This document shows positions 44,203 to 55,300 of a DNA stretch of 64,000 nt, piece by piece. This stretch comes from Colocasia esculenta (lineage: Eukaryota > Streptophyta > Magnoliopsida > Alismatales > Araceae): assembly GCA_014218235.1 (NCBI GenBank), contig CM024759.1, positions 8,758,712-8,822,711 on the forward strand. The letters are read 5' to 3'. The notes under the pieces were generated by a model. The model was not told the origin of the DNA, made no database searches, and saw only the letters and a list, made by a program, of their open reading frames with translations. How positions within the stretch are numbered: the stretch's first letter is position 1; every line of letters begins with the position of its first letter. The translations under genes and the position numbers were made by a program.

Positions 44203-45780
44203 TGAGACCCGACCCTCTCGGTCCCTTAGCCCTGTCCTCAAGGTCGTGACGGACCCCTTGGTCATGACATTATCGCACTAGAGGAGCCGATCGCGACATG
44301 GTTTTGGTGGTAGCACACCTGGCCGTCGCGTTCTAGTCGAGACGGGGGTGGGCGTCGCGTTCTTGTCGTGGCATCTGGAGGCGTCGCGACTACTTTTCTG
44401 ACCATTCTGATTGCTGTCCTTTCTGTCAGAACGGCCTTATCGGGTGTCAGGTGCATATAGCGTTGACGCGACCTAGCAGGCCGTCGTGTTCTGGTTTTCC
44501 CGGTCTTCGAGGTTTGACCGCTTTTGGTGTCGCACCGAGGTAGGGCGTCGCGACATGTTCGCCACTCAGTAGGCGGTCGCGACATGATCATTGTCGCGTC
44601 GACCCGACCTGTCACGTCTCGGGGACCGTCGGTTCAAAACCGAGGCAGTCACCCATTTCTCCCCCTCTCCTTCCTTTTTCTTCTTTCTTCTTCTTCTTCC
44701 TTCTTCCTTCCCCCGAGCTCCTCTTGTGTTCTTGGCGTGTTGTGGTGCTCGTGGCGGGGAGGTGACGTCTCCTTGGTGTAGGCGACGTCCGTGTGGTGCT
44801 TGGAGCGAGGAGGAGGTGGCCATTCCGACGTGAAGGCCTTAACGGGTCGGCTCTACTTCATGAGGTAGGGACCCTTGTTTTCCTCTCGTTCTAGCATGCT
44901 CCCCTTCCCCTTGAGGTTCTCATTTTCTCGTCGTCTTTAGGGTTGTCGGGGTGAGATCCTTGCTCCGTGGTTGTGAGGTTTCCTTTGAGCCTAGATCTTC
45001 TTGTATAATGCATGCTTCGTGGGGTTTGAGGCTGGTTTGGTTGTCTACAAGCTTTCCTACATGTTTCCCCTGCTCCCCTCCCCCTATGGATGTGTTTTGT
45101 GTGGTTTTGGGGTGGCCCTCAAGAGGGCTGTCTCGGGACCCCTCTCGACTGAGGTCGCAACCGATATAGGTCGCGATGATGTCATGACCGGAATGGCCGC
45201 CGCGACATCATCATGATGTCCTGGGGCGTCGCGACATTGTCGCGACCTCGCTTGGCGTCGCGATAGTGTCACGACAGTCTGTGGCGTCGCGATAGTGTCG
45301 CTACAGTCTGTGGCGTCATGACAGCATCAGAGACAGGTAAGTTTTGCGGAGTTCCGTTTCTCATGGAGTCTTCGCCATTTCCGGTTCTTTCTATACCCGT
45401 GGCACCAATGCTAGTTTCCTAATACGGTCCTACACTAGTCATTCGCCCGGTGCTTGACACCTGAGAGCTTGTCCCGTGAGAGAGGTTGTCACCGTTTACC
45501 TGTGACCCCCGTCTTCGTGTGCCTGTTGAGGGGGTGCTTCGAGCGGCGGGCATGCTCGAGTCACAGACTCTGGAGCAGAGGGGAAAATGGTGGTTAGGAC
45601 AGTGGCGTTAAGTCGTTTACAGATCTCTCTTGGTTGGTCTGGGACACCGAGGTTGTTTTGGAGTCTTCCCGGTGCAGGCCAATCAATCCTTCTTCTCACT
45701 GCCTTGCTCTTTGTGGCCCCGGAACCACTTAGAGAGACCAAGCATGGGACCATAGTCTCGCCAGACTACGGCGGTTACTA
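44203..45780 (+). repeat. LTR B'' (same family as B and B'), 3' truncated
   Basis: The likely start is TGAGACCCGACC. CG-palindrome motifs (GTCGCGAC and relatives) fill 44230-44640 and 45170-45330. The pyrimidine tract and GGAGCGAGGAGGAGGTGGCC at 44801 match 55827 in B'. Collinear matching continues through CTTGTCCCGTGAGAG and TCTGGAGCAGAGGGGAAAAT to about 45740. The family's last 1 kb, including the GGGTCGTTACA end, is missing. Confidence 0.72.
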
Positions 45781-45914
45781 TTGTGTTACTTGTGCTCCTG
45801 CCCCTATTGGGTCTCTTGTTTTGATGATGTTCAAGTATGATTCATACAAATGTGGAAATCATGCTTCAATTTTATCTAACACTATTTTCCATGTGTAGCT
45901 CAAAGAAATGTTCA
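45781..45914. other. Short unclassified segment between LTRs B'' and B'
   Basis: A 134-bp AT-rich stretch with no resemblance to either LTR family. It may be the remnant of the pre-insertion site. Confidence 0.45.
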
Positions 45915-45925
45915 TGTAAGACCCG
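45915..45925 (+). repeat. First 11 bp of LTR B', severed by element C
   Basis: TGTAAGACCCG is the LTR start; the continuation GGCTTCCCGACTTTCCG begins at 55304 beyond element C. The last five bases (ACCCG) are the target duplication of C. Confidence 0.75.
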
Positions 45926-48197
45926 TGTAACGTCGTGTGCTTTTCGAATCCATGCGGATCATGTGTGTTGTGGTTGTGGCGGCCGTTGTGAGGCCAGTGT
46001 GAGTTGGTTGTGTGGAATGTTTGGTGTGGATGTGTGGTTTGTTCAGGTGAAGTGCAGGTTTGGTCCTGAAATGAGATAGGACCTGCTGCAGTTGAGTTGG
46101 AGTTGGCGGCCAGGGGTGGTCGCTGACTTGTTGGCGTCCAGATAGGTGGCCGTTGATAGCATGAACTTGGCGGCTCAAGATGTGGATGTTGATGATGGCG
46201 GTTGCCATTGGCGGCAGAGGGATTGACGCCAACCTGAGAATTCTGCAGGTTATAGGGTCACCCGAGAGCAGGTTTTCTACCTAGTTCTCTTTCTCTCTTG
46301 CCCCAGCTTCATTCCCCCGTGTCCCTAAAGCTTCCAACAGGTACTGAAGGGTGGTTGGAGGATCGTGGGACGTGTGGCGTTGCCGAATTGCGCGAGGAAA
46401 CGCCGTGGCGTGGTGCAATTCCCGTGGGAGCTCGTGGAGGGTTCGGTGTGAACCGGGAGATTGCGGGAGGTTTTAGCGTGTTCTGAGGTAGGGAATGACC
46501 CTTGTAGTTCCTGTAGGTCGTGTTAATGTAATTAGATAACATGAATCTGCATGAAAATGGTGATTTCGGGTCATGGTATCCATGCGAGGATAATGGGTGG
46601 TTTGATGATTTCAAGTAGTAAAGCATGCTGTTTTAGTTTAATTATAGTGCATGGATGTTAGAGAACTGTTTCCTCCTATTTCCTCCATGGTTTCGGGATC
46701 AGGAATGCATGTGGGATCGGTTAGGGTTTCTGCAGGGATAGAGGTTGAAGATCTTGGCGTCAAGATCGATTGACGCCAGGTTCATCAGCCAGGATATAAA
46801 CGGCCAGAGTTATTGCCGTTTACTTCTTATAAGCGGCAGTCGATGTTGCCGCCAACTAGTGTATAAGCAGGAATAACTAATTATGGTATTTACCGATAAT
46901 GAATGGTGCGTTGGCACCTGTGGTGCACTGAGTGCACAAAGTTTCTGTATTTAGCATACGGGGTATGCAATGAGTTACTTACTTTTGTGGCTGTGCGTTG
47001 TTCACGCGAGTCCAGTGGGGTTCACGTGTAGTGGACCATTGGTACTTGTGGTTTACGTGAGGTTTCACGTGGTTTGTGTGTGACGTGCACGTGGTTTTGT
47101 GTACGTGGCGAGTAGTACGACGCCTACCGTGGTTACCTCTCCAGTTGGGTGCCCCAGGTTCTTTGTGAGCCAGGCTGTTAGCTCGGGGCTTTGTCCCGGT
47201 ACTTGTGTTGTACCGTCGAGGTCTGTGTCGTCTGACCTGGACACCCTCACTCTTGTGTTTGAGTTGTACGTCCGGCTGAGGGAAAGACGACAGTGGGACA
47301 GTGACACTTGTGTTTGTCTTTAGTCACTTGTAGCGCGCTCGTAGTTGGGGGTACGGACACCAGTAGACGTACTGGACCCCAGCTAGTCCTTTTCCAGTGC
47401 CTCACTCTAGAGAGTTCTGGGCCAGGATCCAGGTGCCAGGCATGAGGCATGTCTGTGACCGTGTGTGTGGTGGTGTTTGGTTGGTCTCCACAGTTGCTTG
47501 ACTTTTCACGTGGAGCGGCAGCTGGACCCTTCGTCTGTGGCTGCGAGACTGAGAGGTAGACCTGTGTTAGCTTGTCCGAGTCAGTTTCTGGTGTCGCGAA
47601 CCAGTTCACGTGGCTCGTGTTTGGCTGTCTCTACTTTAGCTTGTACACCTGTACTGGTTTGCCGTTTAATTATTACAGTTGTTTCGTAGTCGGCAGACGG
47701 TGAGTACTTTTACAGCTTTCATATCTGCTTAGCTGTTCTATAAATTGTTGGTACTGTTTACTGCTTTCGTACCTGTGGTTTTTGGTTTGCTCGGTTTTGG
47801 GGGAGTTCCCTACTGAGCCAGTGACTAGCGAGGCTCACCCCTACCCCCACAGGTGAGAGCGAGGAGGACGTTTCACGATCGTCGTCCAGTTCAGAGCCGC
47901 GCCGTAGCGGTGCAGGGTCGGTACCTCCAGCTGTGTAGTAGCAGCTCCAGCAGTGTAGTGTAGATAGTTGTTTATTTTCTTCAGTTGTACCTCGGGTATG
48001 CCCCAGGCTCTTGTACTTTTTAGTTTTGTGGAAATTTGCTATGTAACTTGTGAATTATATATAAAATGTGGTGTGTTCCTTTGTGTTACACGGACTGTGG
48101 TTTGGTATCCCTTGCGAGGCTTCGGCCCGTTCGCGGGGAGGCGGACTCGGATCAAGTACGTTATGGTTTAACGGGCTTGCCGAGGCGTTCCGTCACA
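45926..48197 (+). repeat. C 5' LTR (2272 bp)
   Basis: It runs from TGTAACGTCGTG to CCGTCACA, followed by the primer site. GATATAAACGG near 46794 is a candidate TATA box. Compared with the 3' LTR, most differences are single-base indels. Confidence 0.93.
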
Positions 48198-48213
48198 GTT
48201 GGTATCAGAGCAA
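48198..48213 (+). promoter_or_regulatory. C primer-binding site (tRNA-Met)
   Basis: GTTGGTATCAGAGCAAGG begins right after the LTR end; TGGTATCAGAGC is the Met-tRNA complement. Confidence 0.92.
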
Positions 48214-48352
48214 GGTCCGTGTTAATATAAAGGAACTAGAAAGATACATAGCCTTATTTCGGTCTTTGTACACTGCTGGTAGGGACCCTGGTTTTTGGTA
48301 ATTTGTTGTTTTGATTTTTGCTTGGTGTTTTGTTTATGTAGAAATTTCTGGA

Positions 48353-49440
48353 ATGGCTGATAGAAGAGATTGGGGTGGTGGAGGAGATGATCCGAAGGAA
48401 AGTACTCAGCGTATGATAGAAAGGATCTGGGAAAGCCTCACGGATATTCGAGCAAGGATTGATCAGTAGGCGCCGGTACCACCAGTTGCAGTGCCACCTG
48501 GGGATGGAGAGGCTGTACCTGTAGCTCCAGTTCCGCTGAGAGTGGAGGTGCCTTTTGCAGCACCTGTGCCACCACCACCACCAGTGCTGATAGCAGAAGA
48601 ACCAGTGATGCAGGTTGAAAAGTTTCTGAGATTGCAGCCACCTACTTATTCAGGAGGGCCGAATCCAGATACAGCGGAGCACTGGGTTCATGAGATTGAA
48701 GGGTTTTTGCAACTATGAGGTGTCCGGCAGCAGATAAGGTTGTGTTAGCTGCTTATCAGTTGAGAGGTTTTGCATTGGAATGGTGGCGACTGAAGATGCA
48801 GACCACCTTCGCAGGCAGGACAGAAGAAGCTATCACTTGGTCGGAATTTCTTGATGTATTTAACGATACATTCTTTCCGATTCAAGTGCAGCAAGTGAAA
48901 AGAGAGCAGTTTCGGACTCTCCAACAAGGTAACTCTTCAGTTCTAGAGTACCAAATGAGGTTTATGGCGCTCAGCCGTTATGCACCTTATGTTGCATCAG
49001 ATAATAATATGATGGTTGAGTATTTTATTAGAGGTTTGAGAGTGGAGTTGCAGGATGCAATAGTGCCTCTCATGTGTAAGACAGTGGAAGAAGCAGCCCA
49101 GAGAGCAGCCATGGAGAGGTCTATTCGGACTCGTCAGGTGGGCGAGTCAGGTTCAGGTAGTTTTCGGCTACCGCAGCAGTCAGTGGTGCAAGTAAGGGTA
49201 AAGCACCAGCAGGACCTTCTTCATCAGGTTTTGGAAATGGGGCCAGAAATTAAAGCAAGCATTTAAAGGCAAAGGAAGAGGATGGGGAGGTCGTCAGCAG
49301 TTTCAGCAAGGCCGAGGTAGGCCTGAGGTGGAGGAGTCGCAGCAGAGTACTGCCAGGCAGCCTGTTACTCCACCAGGATATATGTTATAATTGTAATCAG
49401 CCGGGACATTTGATCCGCAATTGTCCCTATCCAGAGAATA
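48353..49440 (+). pseudogene. C Gag with zinc knuckle, broken
   Basis: The start is the ATG at 48353 (MADRRDWGGGGDDPKE). A TAG at about 48467 and a shift near 48717 break it. The capsid part reads LRLQPPTYSGGPNPDTAEHW, then RGFALEWWRLKMQTTF, FFPIQVQQVKREQF, LEYQMRFMALSRYAPYV. A knuckle CYNCNQPGHLIRNCP lies near 49387. It forms the virus-like particle core of the element. Confidence 0.85.
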
Positions 49441-51070
49441 TGGATATGGAAGAGGTGTGCAGCAGCAGCAGCCTCAGCAGTTTCAGCAGCCACAGTCAGG
49501 TCGTGGCAGAGGAGCACCGCCAGCGGGGAAGAGGCCGGGTTATGGCTATCACCCGAGCCCAGGCGGAGGCATCGAATATGATAGAAGGTACTTTACCTCT
49601 TTATGAATATTCAGCAAGAGTTTTATTTGATTCGGGTGCCTCTCATTCTTTATTTCGAAGAATTTCTGGATTGTATAGCTCATCCTTTAGAAGAGAAGTC
49701 TTGTGAGTTAGTAGTGGAGGTTCCTTCAGGTGAGTTCTTGCTCACTTCGAGCTATATAGATGAAGCTCCTGTTATGATTGAAGGGAACCAGATGCCGGGT
49801 CGGTTGTATGCCCTGCAGTTGTCAGATTATGATATTATTTTGGGTATGGATTGGCTTGAGATGTATGGAGCAATGTTAGATTGCAGAAAGAAAAGGATCA
49901 GGTTTTGTCATCCTAATGGTGCAGTATTTGAATATCAAGGTATGCCTTTTTATACCTCTAAGTTTCTAATTTCTGCAATTAAAGCTAGAAAGTTGATAAA
50001 TGCTGGATGTGTGGCTTATTTAGCCTCGGTAAGTTGGTAGAAGCTAGTCAGCCAGTGGAAGCAGTTCCCGTGGTTAGGGAATTTGCTGATGTTTTTCCTG
50101 AGGATTTGCCTGGTTTAGCTCCACATAGAGAGGTGGACTTTACCATTGAGTTGCTGCCAGGTACCATGCCGATTTCTAAAGCTCCATATCGGATGGCACC
50201 AGCAGAACTTAAAGAATTGAAAAAGCAATTAGAAGAATTGTTGCAGAAAGGGTTTATTAGACCGAGTCATTCCCCGTGGGGAGCGCCGGTTTTATTTGTG
50301 AAAAAGAAAGATGGAAGTTTTCAGATGTGTATTGATTATAGAAAGTTGAATGATGTGACCATCAAGAATAAGTACCCGTTGCCGAGAATAGATGATCTGT
50401 TTGATCAGTTGCAATCAGCAAAGGTATTTTCTAAAATGATTTGAGGTCCGGGTACCATCAGTTGAGAATTAAAGAGGAGATATAGATAAGACAGCTTTCA
50501 GAACCAGATATGGTCACTTGAGTTTGTGGTTATGCCATTTGGGTTGACTAATGCTCCTGCAGGTTTTATGGATCTGATGAATAGAATTTTTCATCCATAT
50601 TTAGACCAATTCATTGTGGTCTTTATTGATGATATTCTGATTTATTCAGCATCTGAAGAGGAGCATGCAGCTCATTTGAGGTTTACCCTGCAGTTGTTAA
50701 AGGATAACCAGTTGTTTGCCAAATTCAATAAGTGTGAATTTTGGTGAAAGAAATTCAGTTTCTGGGTCATGTTATTTCAGCTAGAGGAGTAGCAGTGGAC
50801 CCAAGTAAAGTGGAAGCAGTGATGAGATGGGAAGTGCCTAAGACAATAACCGAGATTAGAAGTTTTCTAGGATTGGCAGGTTATTATAGGCGCTTTATTC
50901 AAGATTTTTCTAAGATTGCAGCACCTATGACTAAATTGACCAGGAAAGGGGTGCCATTTGTGTGGTCCGGTGAATGTCAGAAAAGTTTTATGGAATTAAG
51001 AAAAGAGACTTACATCAGCACCTATATTGACATTACCGGCAGGGAGTGGTGGTTTTGTGTTGTATACTGA
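49441..51070 (+). pseudogene. C protease and reverse transcriptase, frameshifted
   Basis: The protease shows ARVLFDSGASHSLF (DSG) near 49615 and YDIILGMDWLEMYGA near 49830. RT starts VREFADVFPEDLPGL, runs through PYRMAPAELKELKKQL, SPWGAPVLFVKKKDGSF and CIDYRKLNDVTIKNKYPLPR, then breaks after SKMI at 50443. The next frame has VMPFGLTNAPAGFMDLMNR and the catalytic VFIDDILIYSA (about 50622). The thumb has HVISARGVAVDPSKVEAV and LGLAGYYRRFIQDFSKIA. Three or more single-base losses separate the blocks. Confidence 0.9.
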
Positions 51071-51574
51071 TGCTTCAAGGAGAGGACTTGGCGCAGTGCT
51101 TATGCAGCATGGCAAAGTGATAGCTTATGCGTCCAGGCAATTGAAGCCGCAGAGGAGAATTACCCCACTCATGATTTGGAATTGGCAGCTGTTGTGTTTG
51201 CCTTAAAAATGTGGAGGCATTATCTTTATGGCGAGAGATTTGAGATCTTTACAGATCATAAAAGTTTGAAGTATATCTTCTCGCAGAAAGATTTGAACCT
51301 TCGTCAGCGCAGATGGATTGAATATTTGAAGGATTATGATTTCAGTTTGGCTTACCATCCGGGTAAGGCCAATGTTGTAGCTGATGCCTTAAGCAGAAAG
51401 GCATATGTAAGTTTGATGATGATTAAAGAATGGAAGTTGTATGAAGAGGTAGTGGAGAACTCCTTATATGTGCCCAGTAGTCAGCGACGGGCAGTACTAG
51501 CTGCTAGTGCTGTAGAGCCGTCTTTGTATTGGCAGATTATTGAGGCTCAGAGAGCAGATGTAAGTTTAGCTTGA
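51060..51574 (+). pseudogene. C RNase H
   Basis: YTDASRRGLGAVLMQHG at about 51065 and IAYASRQLKP are in one frame; after a shift near 51150 come LELAAVVFALKMWRHYLYGE, FTDHKSLKYIFSQKDLNLR and AYHPGKANVVADALSRK. The D-E-D-D catalytic set is visible across the two frames. It degrades the RNA template during reverse transcription. Confidence 0.88.
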
Positions 51575-52890
51575 AATTGTAAAAATGGAAGGAGTTACCA
51601 TTGATGATAATTGTGTGGTCAGGCTCAGGGGCAGATTGTTTATTCCAGCAGAGAGAGAGGTGAAGCAGCGAGTGTTGGAAGAGGCTCATAAATCTAGGTA
51701 CACTATCCATCCGGGTAGTACTAAAATGTACCATGATTTAAGGAAGTATTTTTGGTGGCCTCATATGAAGAAAGAAATAGCAGAGTTTGTTGCAAGATGT
51801 GCTATTTGTCAGCAGATTAAAGTAGAGCATCAAAAGCCTGGAGGTTTATTGCAACTGTTACCCATTCCACAGTGGAAGTGGGATGATATTGCTATGGACT
51901 TTGTGGCAGGTTTACCAAGATCGAGTTCCGGGCATAATGGAATATGGGTATTTGTTGACAGATTAACCAAGGTGTGCAGATTAGTGGCAGTAAGTATGTC
52001 TTGGACAGTGGACAGATTAGCAAATATTTATGTTGAAAGAATTGTTCCACTGCATGGTATCCCGAAGACTATTGTGTCTGATAGAGATCCAAGATTTACT
52101 TCTGGTTTTTGGAGAAGCTTGCAGAAAGTAATTGGTACTGAGCTGAGATATAGCTCCGCTTATCATCCCCAGACAGATGGTCAGACAGAGAGGACCATTC
52201 AGACGATTGAAGATATGTTGCGAGCTTGTTGTTTAGTTTGGGGAGGTAGCTGGGAGCATCATTTGGGAATGGTTGAGTTTGCCTATAATAATAGTTATCA
52301 TACCAGTCTTGGGATGGCACCGTATGAAGCTTTATATGGAAGGCCATGTAGAACCCCATTGAACTGGCATGAAGTGGGAGAAAGGCAGTTAGTGGGTCCT
52401 GAATTGATTCAGCAAACCACTGAAGTAGTGAAGCTTATTAAAGAAAAATTGCAGGCAGCTCAAAGCAGGCAAAAGAGTTATGCAGATGTTCGGAAAGACC
52501 ACTTCAGTTTGAGGTGGGAGATTTGGTTTTCTTGAAGTTTTCCCGAGTAAAGGTATTATGAGATTTGGCAAGACTGAAAGTTGAGTCCAAGATATGTGGG
52601 ACCTTTCCAAGTGATTGAAAGAATGGGGAAACAGCTTATAGGCTGGATTTGCCAGCAGATATGATATATTTCATGTTTCTATGTTGAGAAAGTGCATTGA
52701 AGATCCAGCTCAAATAATCAGATATCAAGGTGGTGACCTGAGGCCGGATATGACTATGCCAGAATATCCGGTGCAGATCACAGATCGAAAGATAAAGAAG
52801 CTGAGAAATAAAGAAATTGAGCTAGTTAAAGTGAGATGGGAAAATAGGTTGGGTGGTGAGGATACCTGGGAGTTAGCCGGGGATGGCTAA
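51575..52890 (+). pseudogene. C integrase with chromodomain-type C-terminus
   Basis: The zinc finger has H-x-H spaced as in YTIHPGSTKMYHDL and CAICQQIKVEHQ. The DDE core: DDIAMDFVAGLPRSS, VSDRDPRFTSGFW, QTDGQTERTIQ. It continues through NNSYHTSLGMAPYEALYGR to KSYADVRK. Frameshifts near 52510-52680 break the GPY/F region. The tail (52681-52890) has VQITDRKIKKLRNKEIELVK and ENRLGGEDTWE, typical of chromoviruses. The 316-codon central frame is open. Confidence 0.88.
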
Positions 52891-53032
52891 AGGGTATCCC
52901 TATCTGTTTGAATAAGCCTTTGTATTTTCTTTTTAGATGATAGTGCTTGTAAAGGTGTGTATGTTTAAGTTGTTTAACTTTGAGTTGTGTTATGAATTTC
53001 GAGGTCGAAATTTTCTTTTTAGATGATAGTAA
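52891..53032 (+). other. C 3' untranslated stretch before the LTR
   Basis: It holds two exact copies of a 21-bp unit containing TTTTCTTTTTAGATGATAG, at 52924-52944 and 53010-53030, the second one ending two bases before the LTR. TTTCGAGGTCGAAA at 52997-53010 is the family's usual pre-polypurine block. Confidence 0.8.
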
Positions 53033-55300
53033 TGTAACGTCGTGCTTTTCGGATCCATGCGGATCATGTGTGTTGTGGTTGTGGCGCCGTTGTGAGGCCA
53101 GTGTGAGTTGGTTGTGTGGAATGTTTGGTGTGGATGTGTGGTTTGTTCAGGTGAAGTGCAGGTTTGGTCCTGAAATGAGATAGGACCTGCTGCAGTTGAG
53201 TTGGAGTTGGCGGCCAGGGTGGTCGTTGACTTGTTGGCGTCCAGATAGGTGCCGTTGAAGCATGAACTTGGCGGCTCAAGATGTGGACGTTGATGGTGGC
53301 GGTTGCCATTGGCGGCAGAGGGATTGACGCCAACCTGAGAATTCTGTAGGTTATAGGGTCACCCGAGAGCAGGTTTTCTACCTAGTTCTCTTTCTCTCTT
53401 GCCCCAGCTTCATGCCCCCGTGTCCCTAAAGCTTCCAACAGGTACTGAAGGGTGGGTGGAGGATCGTGGGACGTGTGGCGTTGCCGAATTGCACGAGGAA
53501 ACACCGTGGCGTGGTGCAATTCACGTGGGAGCTCGTGGAGGGTTCGGTGTGAATGGGAGATTCGGGAGGTTTTAGCGTGTTCTGAGGTAGGGAATGACCC
53601 TTGTAGTTCCTGTAGGTCATGTTAATGTAATTAGAAACATGAATCTGCATGAAAATGGTGATTTCGGGTCATGGTATCCATGCGGGAATGGGTGGTTTGA
53701 TGATTTCAAGTAGTAAAGCATGCTGTTTTAGTTTAATTATAGTGCATGGATGTTAGAGGAAATGTTTCCTCCTATTCCTCCATGGTTTCGGGATCAAGAA
53801 TGCATGTGGGATGGTTAGGGTTTCTGCAGGGATAGAGGTTGAAGATCTTGGCGTCAAGATCGATTGACGCCAGGTTCATCAGCCAGGATATAAACGGCCA
53901 GAGTTATTGCCGTTTACTTCTTATAAGCGGCAGTCGATGTTGCCGCCAACTAGTGTATAAGCAGAATAACTAATTATGGTATTTACGATAATGAATGGTG
54001 CGTTGGCACCTATGGTGCACTGAGTGCACAAGTTTCTGTATTAGCATACGGGGTATGCAATGAGTTACTTACTTTTGTGGCGTGCGTTGTTCACGCGAGT
54101 CCAGTGGGGTTCACGTGTAGTGGACCGTTGGTACTTGTGGTTTACGTGACGTTTCACGTGGTTTGTGTGTGACGTGCATGTGGTTTTGTGTATGTGGCGA
54201 GTAGTACGACGCCTACCGTGGTTACCTCTCCAGTTGGGTGCCCCAGGTTCTTTGTGAGCCAGGCTGTTAGCTCGGGGCTTTGTCCCAGTACTTGTGTTGT
54301 ACCGTCGAGGTCTGTGTTGTCTGACCTGGACACCCTCACTCTGTGTTTGAGTTGTACGTCCAGCTGAGGGAAAGACGACAGTGGGACAGTGACACTTGTG
54401 TTTGTCTTTAGTCACTTGTAGTGCGCTCGTAGTTGGGGGTACGGACACCAGTAGATGTACTGGACCCCAGCTAGTCCTTTTCCAGTGCCTCACTCTAGAG
54501 AGTTCCGAACCAGGATCTCTAGAGGTGTCAGGCATGGGTCTGTGACCGTGTGGTCCACAGGTGGTGGTGTTTGGTTGGTCTCCACAGTTGCTTGACTTTT
54601 CACGTGGAGCGGCAGCTGGACCCTTCGTCCGTGGCTGCGAGACTGAGAGGTAGACCTGTGTTAGCTTGTCCGAGTCAGTTTCTGGTGTCGCGAACCAGTT
54701 CACGTGGCTCGTGTTTGGCTGTCTCTACTTTAGCTTGTACACTTGTACTGGTTTGCCGTTTAATTATTACAGTTGTTTTACGTAGTCGGAAGACGGTGAG
54801 TACTTTTACAGCTTTCATATTCTGCTTAGCTGTTCTATAAATTGTTGGTACTGTTTACTGCTTTCGTACCTGTGGTTTTTGGTTTGCTCAATTTTGGGGG
54901 AGTTCCCTACTGAGCCAGTGACTAGCGAGACTCACCCCTACCCCCACAGGTGAGAGCGAGGAGGACGTTTCACGACCGACGTCCAGTTCAGAGCCGCGCC
55001 GTAGCGGTGCAGGGTCGGTACCTCCAGCTGTGTAGTAGCAGCTCCAGCAGTGTAGTGTAGATAGTTGTTTATTTTCTTCAGTTGTACCTCGCGGTATGCC
55101 CCAGACTCTTGTACTTCTTTTCAGTTTTGTGGAAATTTGGCTATGTAACTTGTGAATTATATATAAATGTGGTGTGTTCCTTTGTGTTTACACGGACTGT
55201 GGTTTGGTATCCCTTGCGAGGCTTCGGCCCGTTCGCGGGAGGCGGACTCGGATCAAGTGCGTTATTGGTTTAACGGGCTTGGCCGAGGCGTTCCGTCACA
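53033..55300 (+). repeat. C 3' LTR (2268 bp)
   Basis: It runs from TGTAACGTCGTG to CCGTCACA. It aligns to the 5' LTR throughout; differences are mostly missing single bases in short runs. Confidence 0.93.

Larger units (their letters stand above)
45926..55300 (+). mobile_element. Ty3/gypsy chromovirus C (9.4 kb, Tekay/Del-like)
   Basis: LTRs of 2272 and 2268 bp are about 96-98% alike by eye. The Met-tRNA primer site, Gag, protease, RT, RNase H, integrase and a chromodomain-type tail come in gypsy order. The flanking ACCCG is present on both sides if the last A of the 3' LTR is counted as shared. The pol frames are broken mainly by single-base losses, which may be decay or sequencing error. 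Confidence 0.92.

Noticed and set aside
45587..45898. 103-codon frame at the end of LTR B''
   Set aside because: The homologous part of B' does not keep the frame open, so it is chance.
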